Source: Solirubrobacter sp963837485
GTDB lineage: Bacteria > Actinomycetota > Thermoleophilia > Solirubrobacterales > Solirubrobacteraceae
Length of the DNA stretch: 64,000 nucleotides
Assembly: GCA_963837485.1 (NCBI GenBank)
Contig: CAWINP010000001.1
Span: 310,001-374,000 of the forward strand
Direction: 5' to 3'
Part shown: piece after piece, positions 35,002-42,539 of the stretch
How the letters are laid out: the number at the start of each line of letters is the position of its first letter
Position numbering within the stretch: the first letter of the stretch is position 1
Notes under the pieces: generated by a model
Databases searched by the model: none
Seen by the model: only the letters and a program-made list of their open reading frames with translations
Told to the model about the DNA's origin: nothing
Position numbers and translations under genes: made by a program

Positions 35002-36317
35002 CCGAGGCCGAGGCGGCGGACTTCGGCGTCGTCCGCCAGGTCGCCCGCGGGCGCCTCGTCGAGCCCGAAGAGCTCGCGCAGCAGCGCCAACCGCGCGTGC
35101 CGGTGCTCCGGGTCGAGCTCCTTCACGCGCTGCGTCGGCTCGTGCAGAAGCCGCTTGACGATCGCCCTCCCGAACGCCTCCAAGCGCTCGGCATCGCGCG
35201 ACGAGAGCTCCTCCCAGCGGCCCGCGTTCTCGGCCAGCAGCCCGTCGACCACGGCGTCGCCGCGCGCCCGCAGCGCGCCGAGCGTCGGCATGACCTCCAG
35301 CGCGCCGAGCCAGCCGGCGAACGTCTGGATCTCGTCCTCGACGATGTCGACCGCGCGGGCCGCCTCGGCCCGCCGCACGCGCAGGTGCGCGCGGACCTGG
35401 GCCTGCAGCGCGTCCATGTCGAGCAGCCGCACGCCTTCCAGCTCTCCGCACGCCGGGTCGACGTCGCGCGGGACCGCAAGGTCCACGAGCAGCAGCGGCC
35501 TGCCGTACCGCGCCTCCATCACGACCGCCAGTTCCTCGGCCTCGATGATCGCGTGCGGCGAGGCGGTCGAGGAGACGACGACGTCGGCGCGCTCGAGCTC
35601 GGCCGGCAGCGAGTCGAACGAGCCGGAGGCGCCGCCGAAGCGCTCGGCCAGGGCGATCGCGCGGTCGCGATGCCGGTTGGCCACGAACATCGTGGACACG
35701 CCCTGCGCGTGGAAGGCCTGCGCGGTCAGCTCAGCGGTCTCGCCCGCGCCGACGATCACCACGTGGCGCTCGGCCAGCTCGCCGACCGCGTCGCGCGCCG
35801 CGGCCACGGCGACCGAGGACACCGACGCCTGGCCGGTCGAGATCGTCGTCTCCGTGCGAACGCGCTTGCCGGTGGCCAGGGCGGCGCGGAACAGCTTGTT
35901 CACCAGCGGCCCGGTGGTGCGCGCGTGCAGCGCGCGCTCGTAGGCGCGCTTGACCTGGCCCTGGATCTCGGCCTCGCCGACGATCATCGACTCCAGGCCG
36001 CCGGCCACGCGGAAGAGGTGCCGCGCCGCGTCGCAGTTGCGCTCGGCGTAGATCGCCTCCACGAGCTCCGTGGGGCGCGTGCCGGCGCGCCGCGCCAGCA
36101 TCGCCAGCACCGCCGCCTCGGCCTCCACGGGGTCGGCGGCGACCAGGTACAGCTCGGTGCGGTTGCACGTCGAGAGCGCGACCGCCTCGCCGATCTCCGG
36201 GTGCGCGATCAGCTCGTGCAGGAACGGCTCGACCTGGCCGTCGAGCAGCGCGAGCCGCTCGCGGACCGCCAGCGGCGCGGTCTTGTGGGAGGCGCCCAGG
36301 ACCAGCAGCTCGTTCAT
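34998..36317 (-). CDS. hemA: Glutamyl-tRNA reductase
   Basis: HemA reduces glutamyl-tRNA to glutamate-1-semialdehyde, the entry of C5 tetrapyrrole synthesis. The 439 residues include GASHKTAPLAVRERLA, the catalytic Cys in LSTCNRTELYL, GLESMIVGEAEIQGQVK, the NADPH-binding VVIVGAGETAELTA and the C-terminal dimerisation helices. Its ATG overlaps the stop of the ccmD-like gene (ATGA). Position downstream of ccm genes links heme supply to cytochrome c assembly. Confidence 0.96.
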   Translation of the reverse strand: MNELLVLGASHKTAPLAVRERLALLDGQVEPFLHELIAHPEIGEAVALSTCNRTELYLVAADPVEAEAAVLAMLARRAGTRPTELVEAIYAERNCDAARHLFRVAGGLESMIVGEAEIQGQVKRAYERALHARTTGPLVNKLFRAALATGKRVRTETTISTGQASVSSVAVAAARDAVGELAERHVVIVGAGETAELTAQAFHAQGVSTMFVANRHRDRAIALAERFGGASGSFDSLPAELERADVVVSSTASPHAIIEAEELAVVMEARYGRPLLLVDLAVPRDVDPACGELEGVRLLDMDALQAQVRAHLRVRRAEAARAVDIVEDEIQTFAGWLGALEVMPTLGALRARGDAVVDGLLAENAGRWEELSSRDAERLEAFGRAIVKRLLHEPTQRVKELDPEHRHARLALLRELFGLDEAPAGDLADDAEVRRLGLG

Positions 36318-36520
36318 TGCGTGACCGGCTCCCTGTCGTCCTCCTCGGCGGCCCGCCGGTCGAACAGGTCGTTCAGCTCACCCAGGTCGCGCTCGATGCG
36401 CGACAGCTTGCTCGCCATGATCGCCACGTAGATGAGAACGAGCGCGAGGAACACCAGATACGCGCCGGCGACGTACTTGCCCGCCTCGTCGAGCGGCAGC
36501 GCGGGCGTCGCGGCGATCAC
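36314..36520 (-). CDS. CcmD-like small membrane protein
   Basis: A 68-residue protein with one membrane helix (YVAGAYLVFLALVLIYVAIM) followed by a charged cytoplasmic coiled segment (SKLSRIERDLGELNDLFDRR). Size, topology and position after ccmC match CcmD, which helps release holo-CcmE from the CcmABC complex. Sequence similarity in this family is weak, so context carries the call. Both ends overlap neighbours by 4 nt. Confidence 0.7.
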   Translation of the reverse strand: MIAATPALPLDEAGKYVAGAYLVFLALVLIYVAIMASKLSRIERDLGELNDLFDRRAAEEDDREPVTQ

Positions 36521-37257
36521 AGCTGCGGCGCCGCCGACCGGCGCGGGTTGGGGGTCCAGACGTCCTCGTCACCGGCCAGCTTGCGCTTCAGCCGGCGCAG
36601 CTGCATCGACGCGTGCTTGGACGCCAGCTCGTACTTCCACAGCGTCACGAACAGGCACGCCATCCCGGCCAGCGAGATCACGAACGTGAGCCGCATCGAG
36701 CCCGGCATCGACCCGCCGGTCGTGGTCAGCACCCGCGGGTGCGCGAGCGACTGCGCCATCCGCACGGCCATGAAGTTCAGCGGCACGAACGCGCCGGCGA
36801 CGATCGAGAACACCGCCGCGTAGCGGGCCTGGCGCTCAGGGTCCTCGATCGAGAACCGCAGCGGCTGGTAGCACGCGTAGAGCAGGAACACGATCAGGAA
36901 CGAGACCAGTGTCGGCTCGTCCCACACCCACCAGTGGCCCCAGGCCGCGCGCGCCCAGATCGAGCCGGTGATCAGCGCGCCGACGGCGAGGATGAGTGAG
37001 AGGTGAATGGCGACGTAGGAGCGCAGGTCGTGCAGCCGCTCGCCCGAGCGCAGGTACAGGATCCCGTACACGCCGCCGGCCACGAACCCGCACAGCGCGA
37101 CGATCGCCAGTGGCACGTGCAGATAGAAGATCTTCTGGATGAAGCCCTGGTCGGCGTCGTTGGGCGCGTAGAAGAAGACCAGCGCGAACGCGCCCGTGAT
37201 GAGCGCCACGGTGAGAAGAGAAAGGGTCCTCAGACCCCGGCCGAACAACGCTGTCAA
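36517..37257 (-). CDS. ccmC: Cytochrome c biogenesis protein CcmC (heme handling)
   Basis: Six-helix membrane protein of 246 residues in the heme-handling family. The WWD motif is WGHWWVWDEPTLVSF, flanked by conserved histidines in YLHVPLAIVAL and VAIHLSL that ligate heme. It delivers heme to CcmE in system I. TTG 37257 overlaps the ccmB stop (TTGA). CcmE, CcmF and CcmH are not in the window. Confidence 0.92.
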   Translation of the reverse strand: MTALFGRGLRTLSLLTVALITGAFALVFFYAPNDADQGFIQKIFYLHVPLAIVALCGFVAGGVYGILYLRSGERLHDLRSYVAIHLSLILAVGALITGSIWARAAWGHWWVWDEPTLVSFLIVFLLYACYQPLRFSIEDPERQARYAAVFSIVAGAFVPLNFMAVRMAQSLAHPRVLTTTGGSMPGSMRLTFVISLAGMACLFVTLWKYELASKHASMQLRRLKRKLAGDEDVWTPNPRRSAAPQL

Positions 37258-37928
37258 TCCTCCAGCAGGAAGTCGAAGATCGCGTAGGCGAGCAGCCCGA
37301 ACACGAGATCATAGAGAGCCAGGATCAGCAGCCAGCGCCCCTCGATCGCGCCGGCGCCGGCCGCGTCGAGCAGCGGCGAGGTCGCCCGCGCGCCGCCGAT
37401 CACCAGCGGGACTGAGAGCGGGATCGCCAGCAGCGGGGCCAGCAGGTCGCGCGCGCGCGTCTGCACCGCCAGGGCGGCGACCAGCGTCCCGACGACCGCC
37501 AGCCCGAGGTCGGCGAGCACCAGCACGAGGGCCAGACCGGGGAGCGCCGGCCACGGCGACGGCCCCAGCAGGAGGATCGCGAACGCCGCCACCGCGGCGA
37601 TCTCCAGCGCGACCAGGAACGCGAACAGCACGGTCGCCTTGGCCACGAACATCGCGGTGCGGTCGACCGGCGCGAGCAGGAAGCCGTCGAAGCCGCCTTC
37701 CTCGCGCTCGGCCACGAACAGCCGGTTGATCCCGAGCACGGCGGCGAACAGCAGCGTCACCCACAGCACGCCCGCGGCCAGGTCCCCGTCGACCGTCGGC
37801 CGGTCGAGCGCGAAGTGAAACAGCACGAACGTGCCGAGCGCGAACAGCACCATCGCCGGCACCGACTCGCGCGTGCGCAGCTCGAGCCGAAGGTCCTTGC
37901 GGATCAGCGCGCCGACAGCGCGCCTCAT
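37254..37928 (-). CDS. ccmB: Heme exporter membrane subunit CcmB
   Basis: A 224-residue, six-helix membrane subunit of the CcmABC transporter. The N-terminal IRKDLRLELRTRESVPAM and the FVAEREEGGFDGFLLAPVDR loop are family hallmarks. ATG 37928 overlaps the stop of the repeat-borne bridge ORF that links it to ccmA (ATGA). Confidence 0.92.
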   Translation of the reverse strand: MRRAVGALIRKDLRLELRTRESVPAMVLFALGTFVLFHFALDRPTVDGDLAAGVLWVTLLFAAVLGINRLFVAEREEGGFDGFLLAPVDRTAMFVAKATVLFAFLVALEIAAVAAFAILLLGPSPWPALPGLALVLVLADLGLAVVGTLVAALAVQTRARDLLAPLLAIPLSVPLVIGGARATSPLLDAAGAGAIEGRWLLILALYDLVFGLLAYAIFDFLLED

Positions 37929-38053
37929 GGCAAACCACCGCCCGGGAGAATCGCCCCCGGCTCCGGGCCCTCCGGCGCTGCCAGGGATTCCCTGTCGGCA
38001 CGGGCGATTGCTCCCAGCGAAACGAGCCCGCGGGGCGAGGCTTCGCCCTTCAT
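37925..38053 (-). repeat. Repeat family 1 copy with 42-residue bridge ORF between ccmA and ccmB
   Basis: Arms GGGAGAATCGCCC (37943-37955) and GGGCGATTGCTCCC (38002-38015) plus the small hairpin GGGCGAGGCTTCGCCC. On the coding strand an ATG overlapping the ccmA TGA opens 42 codons, beginning MKGEASPRGLVSLGAIARAD, and the TGA overlaps the ccmB ATG. Every base of the gap is in this frame. Confidence 0.88.
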
Positions 38054-38712
38054 GCGTACAGCCCTCGCACGTCGGCCTCGCTGACGTTCGAACCCAGCAC
38101 CACCGGCCGCCCGCTGCGCAGGCCGAGGACCAGGTCCGCCTCGGCGAGCCCGTGCTCGACGTCGTGGGAGATCAGCACGCGGGTCCCGCCGGCCAGCAGC
38201 GGCGCCACCGCCGCGGCGGCGCCGGGATCGAGGCCCGCCAGCGGCTCGTCGAGCAGCAGCAGCTCCGGCTCGTGTAGGACGGCGCGGCAGACCGCGAGCC
38301 GCTGGACCATGCCGCGCGAGAACGTGTGCACGGGCTCGTCGCCGCGCCGCTCGAGCCCGACCGCCTCCAGCAGCGTCTGGATGCGCGCGAACGCGACCCC
38401 GTGCAGCCGCGCGTGGAAGCGCAGGTTCTCGCGCGCGGTGAGGTCGCGGTAGAGCAGCGGGTCGTGCCCGAGGAAGCCGACGCGGCCGCGCACCGCCCAG
38501 CCCTCGCGCGGGAGCTCGCGGCCGAGCACGCGCACCGCGCCGCGATGCGGGCGCAGCAGCGTGGCCAGGATCCGCAGCAGCGTCGTCTTGCCCGCGCCGT
38601 TGGCGCCGAACACCGCGAGCGTCTGCCCGGCCTCCAGCTCCAGCGTCACGCCGGCCAGCGCGACCCGCTCGCCGTACGCCCGGCCGACGTCAGCCAGCTC
38701 GATCGCTCTCAT
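38050..38712 (-). CDS. ccmA: Heme exporter ATPase CcmA
   Basis: ABC ATPase of 220 residues that powers release of heme-loaded CcmE. Walker A is GANGAGKTTLLR, the signature FSRGMVQRLAVCRAVL, Walker B LLLLDEPLAGLD and the H-loop VLISHDVEH. The signature SRGMxQR variant is typical of CcmA. It overlaps the upstream mog gene by 23 nt. Confidence 0.92.
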   Translation of the reverse strand: MRAIELADVGRAYGERVALAGVTLELEAGQTLAVFGANGAGKTTLLRILATLLRPHRGAVRVLGRELPREGWAVRGRVGFLGHDPLLYRDLTARENLRFHARLHGVAFARIQTLLEAVGLERRGDEPVHTFSRGMVQRLAVCRAVLHEPELLLLDEPLAGLDPGAAAAVAPLLAGGTRVLISHDVEHGLAEADLVLGLRSGRPVVLGSNVSEADVRGLYA

Positions 38713-39274
38713 GGTGCGACGAGTCCCCCCGCAGGGTGCGCACCACGTGCTTGAGCGTCGGCGCGAGCACGGGGAAGAGCTGGTCGACCGCCTTCGGCGA
38801 GCCGGGGAAGTTGACGATCAGCGTCTGGCCGGCGATCCCCGACACCCCGCGCGTGAGGATCCCCATCGGCGTGTACTTCAGTCCTTCGGCCCGCATCGTC
38901 TCGGCGAAGCCCGGCGCCTCGCGGTCGATCACCGCCAGCGTGGCCTCCGGCGTGACGTCGTTCGGGGTCAGCCCGGTGCCCCCGGTGGTGAAGACCAGGT
39001 CATACGCCTCGGCGACGAAGTGATGCAGGCGATCCTCGATCAGCGCGAAGTCGTCCGGCACGACCTCCATCGCGAGCACCTCGCAGCCGGCCGCGTCCGC
39101 GGCGGCGGCCAGGCGGGGGCCGGAGAGATCCTCCCGCTCACGGCGGGAGACGGAGGTCGAGATCGTGAGGACGGCGGTGCGGATGGGCGGGGAGCCTAAC
39201 GTGGAAGGAATGATCCAGACGGTCCCGCTCGGCTCCCAAGGTCTCGTCGTGTCCCGCCAGGGGCTCGGCTGCAT
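38690..39274 (-). CDS. mog: MogA/MoaB-family molybdopterin adenylyltransferase
   Basis: Adenylates molybdopterin before molybdate insertion. The family core runs from about 39180 (RTAVLTISTSVSRRE) and includes FTTGGTGLTPNDVTPEAT and LIVNFPGSPKAV, the nucleotide and substrate loops. The only conventional in-frame start, ATG 39274, adds about 32 residues antisense to the divergent aldo/keto reductase gene; homologues usually begin near 39180, where the frame has only ATC or ATT. First gene of the ccm-hem strand group, overlapping ccmA by 23 nt. Confidence 0.83.
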   Translation of the reverse strand: MQPSPWRDTTRPWEPSGTVWIIPSTLGSPPIRTAVLTISTSVSRREREDLSGPRLAAAADAAGCEVLAMEVVPDDFALIEDRLHHFVAEAYDLVFTTGGTGLTPNDVTPEATLAVIDREAPGFAETMRAEGLKYTPMGILTRGVSGIAGQTLIVNFPGSPKAVDQLFPVLAPTLKHVVRTLRGDSSHHESDRAG

Positions 39275-40187
39275 GGGGATGTCCGAGTTCTACGGTCAAG
39301 GCGACGACGCGGAGTCGATCGCCACCATCCACCGCGCGCTCGACCTCGGGGTGACGTTTCTCGACACCGCCGACATGTACGGCCCCTTCACCAACGAGAT
39401 GCTGGTCGGCAAGGCGGTCGCCGGCCGCCGCGACGAGGTCCAGATCGCGACCAAGTTCGGCAACATGCGCGATCCGGACGATCCGACCAAGCGCGGCGTC
39501 AACGGCCGGCCCGAGTATGTCCACGAGGCCGCCGAGGCCTCGCTGCGACGTCTCGGCGTCGACCAGATCGACCTCTACTACCAGCACCGCGTCGACCCGA
39601 ACGTGCCGATCGAGGAGACCGTCGGGGCGATGGCCGAGCTGGTCGCGCAGGGCAAGGTCCGCTTCCTCGGCCTGTCCGAGGCGGCGCCGGAGACGATCCG
39701 GCGCGCGCACGCGACCCACCCGATCAGCGCGCTGCAGACGGAGTACTCGATCTGGGCGCGCCAGCCGGAGGCGGAGATCCTGCCGACGGTGCGCGAGCTC
39801 GGCATCGGCTTCGTGCCCTACTCGCCGCTCGGGCGCGGGTTCCTCACCGGCACCGTGCGCTCGCTCGACGCGCTCGCCCCCGACGACTTCCGCCGCAACC
39901 AGCCTCGCTTCGCGCGCGAGCACGTCGATCACAACCTCGAGATCGTCGAGCTGATCGAGGAGATCGCGGCCGCCAAGGACCTCACCCCCGCGCAGGTCGC
40001 GCTCGCCTGGGTGCACGCGCAGGGCGCCGACATCGTCCCGATCCCCGGGACCAAGCGGCGCACGTACCTCGAGCAGAACGCCGCCGCGCTCGACGTCCAG
40101 CTCGACGCCGGCGAGCTCACCCGCCTCGGCGAGGCCGGCCAGGCGGCCGGCGACCGCTACGCGGACATGACGCCCGTAAATCGCTGA
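39201..40187 (+). CDS. Aldo/keto reductase
   Basis: NADP-dependent (alpha/beta)8-barrel oxidoreductase, about 328 residues. It has GLGCMGMSEFYG, the catalytic Asp-Tyr region FLDTADMYGPFTNE, the Lys in QIATKFGN, the His in LYYQHRVDP and the phosphate-binding VPIPGTKRRTYLEQN. GTG 39201 is favoured because GGGGAG lies 6 nt upstream; ATG 39210 is in frame nearby. Similar to YakC/PLR-type members; physiological substrate unknown. Confidence 0.92.
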   Translation: MEGMIQTVPLGSQGLVVSRQGLGCMGMSEFYGQGDDAESIATIHRALDLGVTFLDTADMYGPFTNEMLVGKAVAGRRDEVQIATKFGNMRDPDDPTKRGVNGRPEYVHEAAEASLRRLGVDQIDLYYQHRVDPNVPIEETVGAMAELVAQGKVRFLGLSEAAPETIRRAHATHPISALQTEYSIWARQPEAEILPTVRELGIGFVPYSPLGRGFLTGTVRSLDALAPDDFRRNQPRFAREHVDHNLEIVELIEEIAAAKDLTPAQVALAWVHAQGADIVPIPGTKRRTYLEQNAAALDVQLDAGELTRLGEAGQAAGDRYADMTPVNR

Positions 40188-40189
40188 TT

Positions 40190-40222
40190 TCGCCCTCCGG
40201 TCGTCGGCGGTCGAGGGCGCGG
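40190..40222. repeat. Partial copy of repeat family 2
   Basis: TTTCGCCCTCCGGTCGTCGG at 40190-40209 is the reverse complement of the end of the 12315-12461 repeat unit (CCGGCGACCGGAGGGCGAAA) with one mismatch, in the 40-bp gap between two convergent genes. It may also act as a bidirectional terminator. Confidence 0.55.
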
Positions 40223-40227
40223 CTTGG

Positions 40228-40983
40228 TTACGAGCTCGCGCCCGCCGCCGACCTCCGTGCGACGTTACATGCCTGGGCGATCAGCTCCCTGACGGCGGCC
40301 TCGTCCCCTTCGCGCAGCAGCTCGATCGGGTCGGGGTCGCCGTTGACGATCCCCTCGAAGAACGCCTTGCGGTCCTGGTAGGTCGGCAGCGTGCCCTTCG
40401 CCCAGCCGCGGACCTCGTTCAGCAGCACGGCCAGGCGCGCGTACGGCTCGCCGTAGGCGTCGGCGATCTGCGCCTTGATGCGCTTGGCCAGCGCGGGCGA
40501 CGCGCCGGCCGTGGAGATCGCGATCGCCAGCGGGCCGGTGCGCACGATCGCCGGCAGGATGAAATTGCACAGCGGAGGCACGTCGACGACGTTGACGAGC
40601 ATCGCGCGGGCCTCCGCGTCGTCGTAGACGCGGATGTTGACGTCGGTGTCATCGGTCGCCGCGATCGCGATGAACGTGGCCTCGAGGTCGCCGGTCTCGT
40701 ACTCGCGCCGGATCCACTCGATCGAGCCCTCGGCCGCGAGCGCGCGCAGCTCCGGCACGGCGTCGGGCGCGATCAGCACCACGCGCCCGTCGCAGGCCAG
40801 CAGGCCCTCGACCTTCTCCAGCCCGATCTCGCCGCCGCCGACCACCACGCAGCGGCGTCCGGTCAGCCGCAGGCAGGCGATGTAGAACGGCGTGTCGAGC
40901 ATGTCGCGCACGCACGTCTGATCGCAGATCCCGCGCCTGTACTGGCAGACGCACTCCTTGCCTGCAAACGCTTGGGCCGGCAT
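40228..40983 (-). CDS. Precorrin-2 dehydrogenase / sirohydrochlorin ferrochelatase-like (CysG N-domain)
   Basis: Converts precorrin-2 from CobA to sirohydrochlorin and possibly siroheme. The Rossmann core starts at YIACLRLTGRRCVVVGGGEI, with VLIAPDA, FIAIAATDDTDVN and NVVDVPPLCNFILPAI, and the Ser-rich STAGASPALAKRIK motif. The 251-residue frame from ATG 40983 carries 34 extra N-terminal residues with four cysteines (CVCQYRRGICDQTC); homologues usually start near MLDTPFY, so either a novel metal-binding extension or a later start (about 40902) is possible. Confidence 0.88.
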   Translation of the reverse strand: MPAQAFAGKECVCQYRRGICDQTCVRDMLDTPFYIACLRLTGRRCVVVGGGEIGLEKVEGLLACDGRVVLIAPDAVPELRALAAEGSIEWIRREYETGDLEATFIAIAATDDTDVNIRVYDDAEARAMLVNVVDVPPLCNFILPAIVRTGPLAIAISTAGASPALAKRIKAQIADAYGEPYARLAVLLNEVRGWAKGTLPTYQDRKAFFEGIVNGDPDPIELLREGDEAAVRELIAQACNVARRSAAGASS

Positions 40984-41086
40984 GGCATCAACGGTACTAA
41001 CCGAGCGTTCGCGACCAGTAGCGGCCACGAGCCGGTTCACGGTGCGTCATGATGCCGTGCGAACGGGGTCGAACCGGAGGGGTTCC

Positions 41087-41641
41087 ATGCTCAGCAAGCC
41101 ATTTGCGCTCGCGGCGACGATGCTCGCCGCCCTCGCGATGCTCGTCGCAGGATGCGGCAGCGACGAAGACGAATCCGCGCCATCCGGCGCGCAGTCCACC
41201 GCCACCGAGACGACGACGCAGGATGCCGACCAGGGCAAGGACGACCAGGGCGAGACCGAGGCGGAGCGCGACAAGGAAGAGGAGGAGGCCAAGGACGCGG
41301 CCGGCAAGTCCTGCGACGAGGTCGGCGGCCTCGACGGCAGCCCGAAGGAGGCGATCCCCGCCGACCTGCCGCTGCCCGGGGACGCGCACGTGTACGAGTC
41401 CGAGGGCCCGTTCGGCAAGACCGTCCGCTACTTCGCGGTCATCGACGGCGAGCCCGATCAGATGCCGGCCAAGCGCGACGACGCCAGCGACGTGCTCGTC
41501 GAGAACGGCTACAAGCTGCTGAGCAAGGACGAGGAGGCCGGCGCCGAGGCGGAGGCCCACCTCTCCGGCAAGCACACCGTCGACATCCAGGTGATCAACC
41601 TCTGCGAGGGCAAGCTGCGCGTCCGCTACACGGTGTCGTAA
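41087..41641 (+). CDS. Secreted lipoprotein, unknown function
   Basis: A 184-residue lipoprotein: signal peptide with lipobox LVAGCG, a long Thr/Gln/Asp/Glu/Lys low-complexity spacer, then a compact domain of about 110 residues (SCDEVGGLDGSPKEAIPADL, GKTVRYFAVIDGEPDQM, KHTVDIQVINLCEGKLRV) with two cysteines likely to form a disulfide. No family recognised. GGAGGGG lies just upstream of ATG 41087. It ends 4 nt before the Liv transporter genes, so it may be cotranscribed. Confidence 0.82.
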   Translation: MLSKPFALAATMLAALAMLVAGCGSDEDESAPSGAQSTATETTTQDADQGKDDQGETEAERDKEEEEAKDAAGKSCDEVGGLDGSPKEAIPADLPLPGDAHVYESEGPFGKTVRYFAVIDGEPDQMPAKRDDASDVLVENGYKLLSKDEEAGAEAEAHLSGKHTVDIQVINLCEGKLRVRYTVS

Positions 41642-41645
41642 GCAG

Positions 41646-42539
41646 TTGAGCGGCCCGGTTGCGCTGCAGGCGCTGATCACGGGGCTGGCGACCGGCGCGA
41701 CGTACGGGCTGATCGCGCTCGGCTTCAGCCTCGTGCACCGCCTGACCGGCGTGATCGCGTTCGCGCACGGCGACATCGTGGTCGGCGCTGTGTTCGCCGG
41801 CGTGCTCGTCGTGGTCGGGACGATGCCGGTCGGCTCCACCGCGGGCGTGGGGGAGTCGGCGGCGCTGCTGGGCGTCGCGGTCGTCGCCGGCGCGCTGCTG
41901 TCGGTCGCGGTCTACGTCGTCGCCGTCCGCCCGTTCCTGCCCGGCGGCGACGTGATCGGCTGGGTCGCCGGCGGGCTGGCCGCCGGGCTGCTGGTGCGCG
42001 AAGTGCTCGGGCTGCCGTTCTCGCAGCAGGCCTATGCGCTCCCCGACCCGCTGGGCGGAGCGGGCGTGCTCGGGCTGGGCGGCGGTGTGACCGTGCCGGT
42101 GCGTGCGCTGGAGGTGCTGGCGATCGGGCTCGCGGCCGGCGTGACGGTCGAGCGTGCCCTGGCGCTGACCGGCGCCGGCGCGATCGTGCGCGCGGTCAGC
42201 GACGACGCGCGGGCCGCGGCGCTGCTGGGCATCCCGACCGAGCGCGTGGTGCTGGCCGCGTTCGCGCTGGCCGGCGGGCTGGCCGGGTTCGCGGGCCTGC
42301 TGATCGCGCCGGCGGCGCCGATCGGCGCCGACGACGGGGTGCTGCTCGGGCTGAAGGGGATCACCGCGGCGTTGCTCGGGCGGCTCGGGTCGCTGCGGCT
42401 CGCGCTCGCCGGCGGCCTCGTGCTCGGGGTGCTGGAGGCGTATCTGGCCCAGTGGGACGCGCGCCTCGTCGACGTCGTCCCGCTCGGGCTGCTGGCGCTG
42501 CTCGCGGCGCTGCGTCCGAGGGGACTGCTCGCGCGATGA
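41646..42539 (+). CDS. livH: Branched-chain amino acid-type ABC permease (LivH)
   Basis: Polytopic permease of 297 residues starting at TTG 41646. Family features are LITGLATGATYGLIALGFSL, GVIAFAHGDIVVGAVF and the late block AVSDDARAAALLGIPTERVV followed by GLAGFAGLL. It overlaps the next gene by ATGA. No periplasmic binding protein gene is adjacent. Its proximity to the hydroxyproline genes makes hydroxyproline a candidate substrate, by inference. Confidence 0.88.
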   Translation: MSGPVALQALITGLATGATYGLIALGFSLVHRLTGVIAFAHGDIVVGAVFAGVLVVVGTMPVGSTAGVGESAALLGVAVVAGALLSVAVYVVAVRPFLPGGDVIGWVAGGLAAGLLVREVLGLPFSQQAYALPDPLGGAGVLGLGGGVTVPVRALEVLAIGLAAGVTVERALALTGAGAIVRAVSDDARAAALLGIPTERVVLAAFALAGGLAGFAGLLIAPAAPIGADDGVLLGLKGITAALLGRLGSLRLALAGGLVLGVLEAYLAQWDARLVDVVPLGLLALLAALRPRGLLAR

